Shown here: positions 1-10,617 of the stretch, one piece after another | Layout of the letters: every line of letters starts with the position of its first letter | Numbering within the stretch: the first letter of the stretch is position 1 | NCBI GenBank assembly: GCA_963402885.1 | Contig: OY727099.1 | Coordinates: 22,463,001-22,527,000, forward strand | Length of the DNA: 64,000 nucleotides | Origin: Antedon bifida | Taxonomy: Eukaryota; Echinodermata; Crinoidea; Comatulida; Antedonidae | Reading direction: 5' to 3' | Program-made: the position numbers and the translations under genes | The notes under the pieces: generated by a model | What the model saw: only the letters and a program-made list of their open reading frames with translations | Told to the model about the DNA's origin: nothing | The model's database searches: none

Positions 1-2210
1 ACCTAGTGTACTTTCGAGATGAGTAGGGTCCGGGACTTATCCCGATATATTAGTTCACACACACTTACTGTGGTGGACAGATGACACTGACACAGCCTGA
101 ATAGGCAGCACTGGCATGACCTTTGAGGGAGATACATGCAGTTGAAAAGTGTAGCATCCACAGTACCACAAGCACTTGATTGTTGGAATAGCCCTGTACA
201 CAAACAAGTTGTTATTGAAATGCTCACATTTTTCTTGGAATAATTCATTATTAATTTATTTTATAGAGTAGTACTGTACTGTATAACATGCTTTACTGTA
301 CCTATAGACTCAAGTCTACAGTATACCTGTGTTTACGTCACTAATTTTAATGGTATTATTGGTAACTTTATTATCTGCGATGGACCAATATTTGTCCACA
401 AAGTGCAATAACAACTCTGTTTACTCTTATGCAATGTAAATTTTTCTGTTTTTCGGATCATGAGTTTGAATGTATTTACTGCAATATAAAGCTGTTTATT
501 ATTAATGTCCATGCATGAAATGAGGCTTGATAAAAAATGAAATGTAGATTAATTTGTACAAGATTACTGTACAAGGCCAATCAGCTGCATTGGCAAGAGG
601 TACCTGGACATCAAATAAGGACTTGCTGCAATACTGCTGACATATTCATTATTGTTGAATGTATAAACAACAACACATTTTAATTTATTTTCATTTTTTC
701 ACATCATCATTGGCAACAATTTATGCTAAAGTGAACAAATTATTTTGTTATTCTATCGAGGCTTGGCAAGTCAAACATAACTTTTACAAAACTTGACTCA
801 TTTGGAAATATTTTTATGTCATTTATTTTTATTGTTCCATTATCTCATAGGGGTGTTTCATAAAATGTTATAATTCAAGTTGTAGCTCTCTTCTCGGAGA
901 TTGGTTATTTAAAATACCAGAAACTTTTCTTTTTAATTAATTACTAAGTATTAGACGCTCTGTTCTTTGTAGGGCGCCATATAAAAACTTGTATAGAATA
1001 GAATAGAAACTCATTTAACACAGTTGCTGCAGATGAACATCTAGAGAATGAATGATGAATAGATTTGTTTACGTATTAATAATTTGTTTATTGCGTTATA
1101 CTGGCCTTGCTAAGTTTGCATCCCACTGGTGTGATCCTTGAATAAATGATGATAAATTACTCCAGGTTGCTTTGCATCAGAATAAATACTGCATTGAATT
1201 TAAATTTATCTTGTGTGTTTTAATAGATGCCCATGAGATATCACCTTTCCTAAAATATTAAAGTAGTAATTGATTTAGATGTTCTTTTAAATGGAATGCA
1301 GAATATATGTTAATGTTATGAGATAGCTATGAAGGACTTTGTTCAAAACTAATTGCTCAATGGTTGCGGCTGAGTATCGTACATTTCTCGGAAACGACAT
1401 AAATACAGTTATGTTCATGGCCAACGCAGATGCCTCGAGTTAGGATTTTGTTAGCGTGAATTGCTTAACAGTCTTACTCTTACTACATACTGTAGTCTTA
1501 CTAACTACTGTATATTTACTACTGTATAGCCAAGGTGGTTTGTTCTTTCTATAAACATTCAATCTCCCCCAAAATTAGACATGTGTGGGCCAGCCAATGG
1601 GGTATGATTTTTCCATAATTCTGGTTTTCCCCGAATGCGTGTTTTCTAGTTTGCCTGAGTACAATAATATAAGCTAGTACTGTGTTTTGTGCCTAACTTA
1701 CCCGGATAAACCAAAATTGACCTCTCCAAGAAAAATAATACATCATGAGTGAACACCCCTATCGGTTAATAGTATAATCCATGAACCTGTTATCATTTTC
1801 CAGACATGGCAGTCATGGAGCAATGCATGTTATTGTTAGGTCCTTGACAGAGTTAGAGTAAATGTGCCTGGATGACGAGCGAATTTGGGAGCATTAGATT
1901 AGACTCGAAAGAAATTTCTTCTTTTGAGAGAGTTTCAGAGTTCACTGTACAGTATTTTCTCTGTAGTAAACACTTATGTTAACACTAGACTACCAGTACA
2001 TTTATTGCTTATTCTCAACTTGGCTTCAACTCACATTTTTCCCTGAATATAATACTGTACAGCTGGCCGTACAACATGTAGTATTAAAACATACAGTGTT
2101 ACCCCTCGTTTATTTCATGGGAAAGTGTCTTCTAAGTCTAGATTTCGCAATAGATTTTATCCAGCTGCATTCGGGCACTGAATGCTTGTCAGTATATCGT
2201 GTATACATGT
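1..2210. other. Intergenic stretch, no gene recognised
   Basis: I see no convincing exon here; the short open frames have low-complexity translations. Bases 1-70 resemble 52380-52445 (both contain GAGATGAGTAG followed by a run of ACAC), so the left edge probably holds a fragment of an interspersed repeat. Bases 1690-1725 carry a degenerate relative of the palindromic element at 14244-14458 (ACTTACCCGGATAAACCA). The rest is AT-rich unique-looking DNA. Confidence 0.5.
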
Positions 2211-5200
2211 AGTGGCGCTGGTCTAGCTGTCTGCCGCTCACTGATTGTAAATTGTCTCAATTTCGGTTTTTGCTTATTTAATTGTTTAAATGTTGTCTTA
2301 TATTTCTAAAGTCTTGTGTATTGAGTCAGGTCAGTTTGTTGTTTTGTGTAATTCCAGTCTTTTTTAGTGTTTTTTTTAAGTGTTTTTGCTAGGCCAGGTA
2401 CCTAATTTGTTAGTGATAATTGTCTCTATTCACACAGGGGATAACCAGCTTCAGACTTGTACACTGCTTGTCTTGAATGTTTGTTGAAGGCCTCTTCTAT
2501 CGCAGTTTTATATTCTGTTCGTGGTTTTCTTCTCTTGACTAATTCCCCTTAGTTTTTGATACATTGTTTTATTCTTAATTGTTCTTTATTTCCGATTATT
2601 ATGGGTTTGAATTTTAATTTTTCAAGAACTAATGTATCCGCTTTCAAGCGTAAAAGAGGGCGCCGTGCTGGTCGGAATATGCGGAAGCAAATACTTGTCC
2701 AGATTGGAAGAAGAGTAGATAATTATAATATTAATGGTGAGAGAGGGCCTAGCATTCTTGTTCCAGTTTTGTGTAAAGCTAAACTTAGTAGGTCTAACAT
2801 TTACCCTAGTGTTTTTCTGTGTAATGCGCGCTCGTTATGTAATAAGATGAATGAATTTGAGTTAGTTTTAGCAAACAGTAACATTGATATTGCTGGTATA
2901 ACAGAATCGTGGTTTCATTCTGATTTTTCTTCCGAGTGTTCGGCAGTTAAGGGTTTCTCATGCATTCGGAATGATAGAAGTAATCGCGTTGGCGGTGGTG
3001 TTGTTCTATATATTAATGAAGTATATGATTACGAAGTTGATGATGCATGTCCTATTGATCTTGAATGCCTATGCGTTGATGTTAAAATTAACCTCTCTTT
3101 CTCAATCGTCACTATTGTCGTCTATTACCCACCTAACTGTAATCGGAATCAACAGCTTACAGAGTTCTTGTGCTCAAGAATTGACTATTTTCGTAGTGTA
3201 AGGGATAATGCTGCTTTCATTATTATGGGTGACTTTAATGACTACGATATTGACCCCCTACTTTATCAAACATCATTAGAACAAGTAGTAGATTTTCCCA
3301 CTCGCGATGATGCATGTCTTGATAAAATTCTAACAAACATCTCAGATCTTTACCAATCCCCTTTAAAACTCTCCCCCCTGGGTCGCAGTGACCATGCCTC
3401 CATTCTTTTTAAACCTAATTTTATTCAAAAGAAACCGGTAAAGAGAAGGTTGCTAGTACGCCGTCCCTTGAAAGACTCGTCCATGCGTGCATTTGGCCAA
3501 GTTATTACTGGGATTGACTGGGATGACATGGTTCATGAGGATGACGGTTCTGAATATTTAGCTGCCAAATTTGAAAGTGTGCTTAAGGAAACCTACGAAA
3601 AGTCTTTTCCTTCAGTAGTTATTCGTGTCAGAGACAATGATAAACCTTGGTTTAATCAAAGTATTAAAAAAATGATTGAGAAAAGACATCGTGCGTATCG
3701 AAAGGGTAACCAATCAAGATACCGTCATTTTAGAAGGCTTGTTCGTTCTGAAGTAAGATTGGCAAAATCAAATTTCTATAAAGAATCTATATCTTCTCTT
3801 AGGAAAATTGAGCCCCAGAAGTGGCACAAGAAAGTGCAGAGGATTGCTGGAAAATCAAAACCGCAATCTGCACTTCTTGAACCTGGTTGTGACCCTGATG
3901 TTGTTGTAAATGTTGTCAACAAACATTTTGCTAGGATTTGTTCTTTTTTACCTGCATTAGATTTGCAAAATTTACCTGCCTTTCTTCCTTCTGTTAAGCC
4001 CCCTGTTATTTTTCCTGGGCAAGTTTTTAAAATATTAAAGGGCATTAATGTGAATAAATCAAGGCATCCTCGTGATATACCTCTCCGATTAATTAAGGAA
4101 TTTGCCTTAGAGCTTGCCCAACCTCTCGCTAAAATATTGAATTGTTGCCTCAAGGATAATAATTTCCCATCTATCTGGAAGAATGCCATCATTACTCCTG
4201 TACCCAAAAAGCCAAAGGCTTCTACACCTGATGAACATAGGCCTATATCCATCACGCCTGTTTTTGGTAGAATTTTTGAGAGCTTCCTTTCTGATTGGAT
4301 AGCTACTGATTTCAGACCTCTTATGGATTCCCAACAGTTTGGAAATGCGAAGGGTTCATCACCGACTCATTACCTTGTACAACTCTGTAATAGGCTTCTG
4401 TCAGGATTAGATAGCTCAGGAATGTATGGTACTATTTGTGCCATAGACTTTAGTAAAGCATTTGACCGGGTCAACCATTCAATTCTGATTGACAAATTAA
4501 TTGGTCTTAATATCATGCCCTCTCTCATTCCAACGGTGTGTAGCTTCCTCTCGCAAAGAAATCAGTGTGTGCGGTTGGGCGGTTCAGTCTCAGCGCCAGA
4601 ACCAATTTCGTGCGGAGTGCCTCAGGGTACTAAATTAGGCCCAATCCTATTTACTATCATGGTTAATGATTTGCTCAACAATGTACCTGATAGATGGAAG
4701 TTTGTTGATGACCTGACGATTGGTGAGGTGATTTCAGTACAGAGACCTGAAGATAGTTCGATTCAAAGTAACCTTGATGCTCTTTCCAGTTGGTGTGTGG
4801 AGAATGATGCAACACCAAATCCTGTAAAGTTTCAAGTGATGCGTGTTCATTTTTTGCGTAATGTTCCCCAATTTGAGCCGTTACAAATGGATGGTGTTAT
4901 ACTCGAAGAATCCCAGAGTGTGAAACTTCTTGGAGTGCATCTGCAAAGTGACCTCAAGTGGGACATGCAGATTAAAGAAGTCGTTTCCAGGGCATCACGT
5001 CGTCTATATATGCTATACATTCTGAAGCGTTTTGGAGCCCCAAAGGATGACCTGGTTTTCACTTTTACAACATACATTCGTCCTTTACTTGAGTATGCCA
5101 GTCCTCTTTGGCATAGCTCGATCACCAATAAACAGAGTGATCAACTTGAATTCATCCAAAAGCGTGTTGTAAAACTTATTATTGGATATCAAAACTATGT

Positions 5201-5915
5201 TAGTTACGCAAAATCACTTGAAACCCTCAAGTTAAAGACATTGCAGCATAGACGTCAGGTTCTTCTTTATAACTTTGGAAAGGGGCTGCTAAAGTCGGAT
5301 CGTTTTAAGGAATGGATCCCTGAAAAAGAAAAGCCGACAAGGTGTTTGCGTAAAGTTAATAAGTTCGATGTGCCACGATGTCGGACTAAAAGACTTGCTG
5401 CCTCAACAATTCCAAGTGTTATTGGACTCTTAAATAATGAATAGATTTGGACAATTAACCTTTAAAGACATTTCGGAGAGTATGAATGTGATTAAGATTC
5501 AATTTTTTAAATTTGTAAATATATATGAATTTGTAATTATTAATATCATCCTTTGAATTTGATCTTTGTGCAATTTTTATAGTAATTTTTTAGTTTAAAT
5601 GAATTATACATATATATTATTGGTGTATAAAAATAATGTGATTAATAATATTAGTCTCTTTTTTTTTAAATTGTAAATATTTAAGAATTTGTAATTATTA
5701 ATCTTATCTTTTGATCTTTAAGCAATTTTTATAGTAATTTTAAGATTAATGAATTATACAGTAATTATTACTGTATCATAGGCCTTAATGTGTTTTTTCT
5801 TCGTTTAACTTTGTTTTATGTGAATTATCATTTTTATTTGTAAGCTCTTCATTTCAACTATGAGTTGTATTTTGAGTCTTTTTATACCGATTAAATAAAT
5901 AAAAATAAAAAATTG
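2211..5915 (+). mobile_element. CR1/L2-like non-LTR retrotransposon (LINE)
   Basis: The element comprises a roughly 350 bp leader, one long endonuclease/reverse transcriptase frame and a 470 bp AT-rich 3' UTR that ends in an A-rich ATAAATAAAAATAAAA tract near 5910, as is common for CR1/L2-type LINEs. I see no separate ORF1 upstream, so the copy is either 5'-truncated or of a kind that lacks ORF1. The left border is not certain: 2211 is a guess from a change in composition. No target-site duplication was found by eye. Confidence 0.75.
2556..5444 (+). CDS. LINE ORF2: AP endonuclease-reverse transcriptase
   Basis: The 962-residue frame has no stop. It has an N-terminal APE-type endonuclease (about 90-295) with NARSL, the TESW metal-binding Glu, GGGVVLYI, MGDFND near residue 225 and the terminal SDH catalytic triad residues near 278. 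The reverse transcriptase (about 500-780) shows ITPVPKK, HRPIS, QFGNAKGSS, AIDFSKAFDRVNH (motif A), GVPQGTKLGPILF (motif B) and the FVDD active site at 716-719 where YADD/FADD is more usual. A downstream thumb/connection region carries KLLGVHL and YIRPLLEYASPLW. The most likely biological start may be the Met at 2601, followed by a basic KRKRGRRAGR stretch. The protein would nick target DNA and prime reverse transcription there. It resembles CR1/L2/jockey-type elements common in marine invertebrates; the exact clade was not resolved. Confidence 0.9.
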   Translation: MIHCFILNCSLFPIIMGLNFNFSRTNVSAFKRKRGRRAGRNMRKQILVQIGRRVDNYNINGERGPSILVPVLCKAKLSRSNIYPSVFLCNARSLCNKMNEFELVLANSNIDIAGITESWFHSDFSSECSAVKGFSCIRNDRSNRVGGGVVLYINEVYDYEVDDACPIDLECLCVDVKINLSFSIVTIVVYYPPNCNRNQQLTEFLCSRIDYFRSVRDNAAFIIMGDFNDYDIDPLLYQTSLEQVVDFPTRDDACLDKILTNISDLYQSPLKLSPLGRSDHASILFKPNFIQKKPVKRRLLVRRPLKDSSMRAFGQVITGIDWDDMVHEDDGSEYLAAKFESVLKETYEKSFPSVVIRVRDNDKPWFNQSIKKMIEKRHRAYRKGNQSRYRHFRRLVRSEVRLAKSNFYKESISSLRKIEPQKWHKKVQRIAGKSKPQSALLEPGCDPDVVVNVVNKHFARICSFLPALDLQNLPAFLPSVKPPVIFPGQVFKILKGINVNKSRHPRDIPLRLIKEFALELAQPLAKILNCCLKDNNFPSIWKNAIITPVPKKPKASTPDEHRPISITPVFGRIFESFLSDWIATDFRPLMDSQQFGNAKGSSPTHYLVQLCNRLLSGLDSSGMYGTICAIDFSKAFDRVNHSILIDKLIGLNIMPSLIPTVCSFLSQRNQCVRLGGSVSAPEPISCGVPQGTKLGPILFTIMVNDLLNNVPDRWKFVDDLTIGEVISVQRPEDSSIQSNLDALSSWCVENDATPNPVKFQVMRVHFLRNVPQFEPLQMDGVILEESQSVKLLGVHLQSDLKWDMQIKEVVSRASRRLYMLYILKRFGAPKDDLVFTFTTYIRPLLEYASPLWHSSITNKQSDQLEFIQKRVVKLIIGYQNYVSYAKSLETLKLKTLQHRRQVLLYNFGKGLLKSDRFKEWIPEKEKPTRCLRKVNKFDVPRCRTKRLAASTIPSVIGLLNNE

Positions 5916-6014
5916 TAATTTGTTAGTTCTTTATTTATCTGATCTCAGAGCAAATATTTATATTTTATATGCAATGCAAATGACAATAAATTGAAATAAT
6001 TTTCCACTGATGAA

Positions 6015-6378
6015 TGAATGAATACTGCCTCCTTACCTGTCAGATTACCGAAGTTAAGCAACGTTGGGCCTGGTTAGAGCTTGGATTGGAGACCATCTGG
6101 GAATAGCGGGTGCTGTGGAGCTGGGGTCCCATTAGGCATTTGAAATCAGCACTGCTGACTCTTATGGCAGCCCCTGCATCTAGTATCTGCCTCAGAGGTA
6201 TTGGCTTATGTATCTCCTCTGGTTAAGGTGGGCACTGGACGAGAGAAGCCCTTGATCAATGTTAGGACCAATCAAGGTGCTTTAAACAGTCCTGGCTTTG
6301 TTTGTATCAAAACCTGTTAATAGCGGTAATTATCGCTGTTGGTTTCAATTGAATAAAATAAAATTGAAAAAATAAAGT
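6015..6378 (+). mobile_element. 5S rRNA-derived SINE (SINE3/Deu-like)
   Basis: Bases 6029-6120 align to the 3' three quarters of 5S rRNA, including TTAAGCA, GGGCCTGGTTAG, TTGGA-TTGGAGACC, CTGGGAATA and CGGGTGCTGT, which cover the internal polymerase III promoter. About 240 bp of unrelated body follows, then an A/T-rich tail (TTGAATAAAATAAAATTG). A 5S head joined to a body and a LINE-like tail is the plan of the SINE3 superfamily. Whether the middle is a true Deu domain I cannot say. It lies about 100 bp after the LINE 3' end. Confidence 0.8.
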
Positions 6379-8095
6379 AGTAGGATAGGAATACATATTT
6401 TTATTTCAAATAGAATTAATTATTAAAAGACATATAATAATAATAATAATAATCCAATACGATTATTATAATATAAAAAGCTGTGATCCACTTGTTAGTC
6501 AACAGCTGTGCTTAGAGAAGCCGTTGCTGGCTATTAGGATCGGGTTGCATACAAACGCAGTGTGGACACAGAAACAATAGGTGTTTACTGATTTAAGTTG
6601 AGCAACTCATTGGTATTGGATAAACGCCTACAGAGTCGTCGTGACATGGCACAGTGTGAGTTTTATTTAGTTTCAACGACTACATGAGATTGACCTTTCA
6701 GCCTACCAGCGTTTTTCTTAGAAGTCAGTCAGCAGTGTTTTTCATTTTTATTAAGATGTCTTATCACCAACAATTATAAATCAACTATACTACTGTGTAT
6801 AGTGGTTTAAATAAAACAATGTTGTTTAACTTTCAGTTCCGAGGTAAAAAGCAAAGAACATTTAAAATATTAATATTATACATTGTTTTATAACCTGTTC
6901 AGTGGCATAGCGTACATCTACATGTTAACTCTAGACCTCACTCCCAGTGTGCATCAAACTACCCAGGGTAGACATATAGTACAAATAACTACTCTTCCAA
7001 AATCAATGGAAACATTCATGCAGATCCAGAATTTGCAACGTTTTTTTTTTATTTGACCTTTACCCCGTAAAAATATTGGGTTTATTATCCATTGCTATAA
7101 TTGAAACATTCAATATAGTGTACAGTAGAATGTAAAGAATAAATATTTAATATTTAAAGTGAATTTGTTAAATTGTTAAAGATACAATAGTGAAATTGGC
7201 ATTTAATAAATTGAAATGCAAAAGCCATTATATACAGTATTCCAGTTGGACGCATCTAGAACCTTGTTCTACGTATCTATTAGTAATTAACGTTTAAAAA
7301 TGATGAATATTGTCGTCACATGTTTTGTTTGCAATCCCAGTGCTTACGCATTGCAATGATTATTTTCTGCTTGTTGCAGTGAAAAGAACGGGATCAACAA
7401 CCGTAAGTCGTCTAGCTGTTTGCCAGTAATCCCTGGAAAATATCACGCTTGACTGCACTCAGTAAAACTTGATTAGTACTGCACAATGTGCTTATAACCT
7501 TAGTGCTAAGCTATATAACATAGGTCAGACCATTTGATACAGGGTAATTCCAATATTTATTATGCTATTGCTAGAGCATGGATAATATTTGTCGGCAGAA
7601 TATACCACTTGCCATATGATTTTCATTCTGCTTTTAATTTTACACAAAAAAAAAATTTGAAACGTGTGTTTACTTTAAGTTTATTTGAAAGAAATATGTT
7701 AGTCTGATTGTGATCCTTTGGCTGCCTTCCCAACCCCTTCCACAAACCTACCTAGCCCATTCAGTATCCTTTAAATAAGCTTAAATTAATTATATTGTTC
7801 AGGACTGTAATGCTATATTGTAATGCTGTACTCTTTGGTCAATATGTTGTTTTGTGATTCATATCTCTTTCACTAATACTCGACCGTCATATCCTTTCGG
7901 AAGGTGGTAGATTTGATAGCGAGTAATTGATAGGGCTCCGAATCGGCTGACCCAAGCTTATTAACATCATGTTTGTTCGTACTAAGAATATTTTAAGTTT
8001 TAATTTAGTAGAGTTTTAACTTAATTCAAGTGAATTGATAGGTCCATGATTTTAATGAATAATTATATCAGTATATATTATCAATCCAAATTACT
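6379..8095. other. Intergenic stretch, no gene recognised
   Basis: There is a short (AAT)n run at 6438-6452 and no convincing coding frame. An untranslated first exon of HIPK could lie in this region or further right, because the first coding exon begins with an acceptor site; I could not locate it. Confidence 0.4.
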
Positions 8096-8277
8096 GAAAA
8101 AATTGACAATGCTGTGGGTATCAGTGGCTGGATCTCAATGGATACAAATAAAACACTAAAAATTGACAATGCTGTGGGTATCAGTGGCTGGATCTCAATG
8201 GATACAAATAAAATAAGCACTAAAAATTGACAATGCTGTGGGTATCAGTGGCTGGATCTCAATGAATACAAATAAAA
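8096..8277 (+). repeat. 60-64 bp minisatellite, three copies left of the mobile segment
   Basis: Three near-identical units carrying TTGACAATGCTGTGGGTATC start at about 8103, 8163 and 8227. A fourth unit lies at 13622-13686 beyond the inserted segment. The junction between units 2 and 3 reads AATAAAATAAGCACTAAAAA and therefore supplies the uninterrupted version of the insertion site. Confidence 0.9.
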
Positions 8278-8286
8278 CTAGAATTT

Positions 8287-8307
8287 AATTCGTCACTTTG
8301 ACGAATT
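8287..8307 (+). other. Left cap hairpin of the outer element
   Basis: A perfect 9-bp stem with a CTT loop, core TTCGTCACTTTGACGAA. The only other copy I found is at 11940-11960; it differs at one base pair, changed on both arms. Confidence 0.85.
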
Positions 8308-8456
8308 ATAGGTGATCATTTTTATCATTTTACTGAAATTAATTTTTTTTAAACATGCACGTACGTTAACATACGATCGGAAAATGTTGATGTATGCCAT
8401 CCTATTATATGCTTATAGTGCTGAGTTGTGCCTATATGCCATATGGGCAATTCCAC

Positions 8457-10210
8457 GGTAACGGAATTACAATTCACACTGATTTTCGGCCTTTTTTAAC
8501 CAACCCACAAGATCTGGGTAAGCTTTGAATAATAAATTTGATATGTGTGTGTAGTACACATACTTACCAATCTAAAACAGTCTACTTCAAAAAAAAAAAT
8601 TACAATGTCTTGATATTCTGGTAACTTTTATTTTGGTAACGGAATTACGCAGAAAATCGATAATTAAATTTTTAACTTGAAACATGAGATTCCGTCTGAA
8701 TACTATAAACAACTGAAGATTATGATTGGTATTACAGTGTAGACATAAGATGTGGCTAATTTATTAATACAAGTTTACTTCGGATATTTTCATAGTTTAT
8801 CTGCATTTGGTTAGTTTTGTCTGGTAACGGAATTACATGACATGGTAACGGAATTACGCGTCTGATTATTGATTCGAATAGAACATCAAATAATAATTTT
8901 TTCTATGTTTTTTAGTGTTCTCATGGAACTTTAACAATGATTGATGTCCATTTAAACCAGATTTTATAAAAATCATCACATGAATTTGTTGGATCTACCT
9001 ACTATAATAATAAAAAAAATGCGCGTATCTGTGGTTCACAGAGCTTAGTCAATATATTCATGATCTGTCCACTGTATTTAAGTCATCTACACTATAACTA
9101 GAAACCAAATGTTCCAAATTTAAAAATGTTAACAAATTGAATTGTGAAGCTTAATTTTCATTGTCATATTCAAGAGCCTGGCCAAAATTTCTCTAATATT
9201 ATTCTGGCTGAAGTGCCTAAAACTACTCACTTTAAGCTTAGATTGTCAGTGTTATCACTATTGAAGTTTAACTAGCTGTTGTATACACTGTACTACAGAA
9301 AATAATCATTATTAAATATAAGTTTATTCACTACTGTCATCAGCTTTATGACTATTAACCTTCATCAACCTATTTTGATTCAGATAGATCCTTAAAGTGG
9401 TGCCCGTATAGGGAATGAATTTGAATGATTTTAGCATCGATCGGAAATATAGTATCTACAGTATACTGTACTATGACTCTATATACTATGGATTTGTTTT
9501 GGAATTGGATTCATTATTTATTAATTAATGTTGATTAGCTTCATTTAGAAACAATTTATACAGTACTAAGACATATGTAGTGAATTAAGGTATATTACTT
9601 TATACATAACCCAATGTAATTCCGTTACCATGTAATACCATTAATTTATACCAAAATTTAATTATGTTACCCAGGCTTTCTAAAAAAACTAGAGGAGACA
9701 TAACTGGTTACTGATAATGATATTGGTTTGAGCAACCTAGTATTAGGATAATATAAAGTAATTTAAGTTTTTATAAGCATTGGTTAGCTCATAGGAAGTA
9801 TGTTTTATAAACGTTTTAAGTGATTTTGTGCATTAATAGTAAATTTCTACTATAAGTGACTCCATGGAACTGTTTTGGCAACTAGGAATTGGATTTATTA
9901 TAAATAATCAATTAATTGTTGATTCCCTTCACTTAAAAACAATTTTATGTGATTACAGAGACATTTATAGTGAATTAAGATACATTATTTTATACCTATA
10001 CCCCCATGTAATTCCGTTACCAAATGTAATTCCGTTACCAAATGTAATTCCGTTACCAAGTTTTCTACAAAACTAGAGAAGACCAAACAAAATGTGTAAT
10101 TGATATAGGTAAGTGGACATACCTAATAAGAGAATTTAAAGTAACTCAAGTTTATAAGCATTGGTTAGCTCACAGGAAAACTTTAATCAATTTTTTGGTA
10201 ACGGAATTAC
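8457..10210. repeat. Nine exact copies of GGTAACGGAATTAC in both orientations
   Basis: Forward copies lie at 8457-8470, 8635-8648, 8823-8836, 8844-8857 and 10197-10210. Reverse-complement copies (GTAATTCCGTTACC) lie at 9616-9629, 10008-10021, 10026-10039 and 10044-10057. The last three form an 18-bp tandem. All nine are identical while surrounding sequence differs, apart from a roughly 390 bp direct duplication covering the 9616 and 10008 copies. Confidence 0.95.
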
Positions 10211-10280
10211 AAACTAATTTACTAGAAAATGAATGATTTCTTATAGAAAGTGGAAGATGCGACATGAAAATTTATATTAA
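9500..10280 (+). repeat. About 390 bp diverged tandem duplication
   Basis: The two halves share AGTGAATTAAG near 9579 and 9970, the GTAATTCCGTTACC 14-mer near 9616 and 10008, and TATAAGCATTGGTTAGCTCA near 9773 and 10154. The constant offset is about 390 bp. It lies inside the outer mobile element. Confidence 0.8.
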
Positions 10281-10617
10281 TATTAGTGTTCTAGAGACCA
10301 TGAACTCAAATAATTTGAATAATTAAAGTCAACAAGGGTTGAGTTAAGTACATAGTTCAGGATTGTCTAATTTCAGCTATTTTTTCAGTTTCAAATTTTA
10401 AATTACACATTCGACAAGGAAAGCAATTTTTGAAGAAATGTGAATTAATAAAACAAAAATTTTAGTTGGAACTACATTCCACACATATTAGTAAACAAAA
10501 AATAACACTTAAGTGTAGGTTCATGTAGATTTAAAAAATGATGATTTTGGTCTTCCAATGGAGAATTGCCCATATACAATATGTACAGTATATACTGTAT
10601 ATCTATATACAGTGTAG

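Noticed and set aside
3776..4255. Antisense 159-codon open frame inside the LINE
   Set aside because: It lies opposite the reverse transcriptase coding sequence, shows no motif, and is a shadow of the real frame.
6029..6120. Functional 5S rRNA gene
   Set aside because: The 5' quarter is absent or diverged, the conserved helices have mismatches, there is no T-run terminator after the gene, and a SINE body continues.
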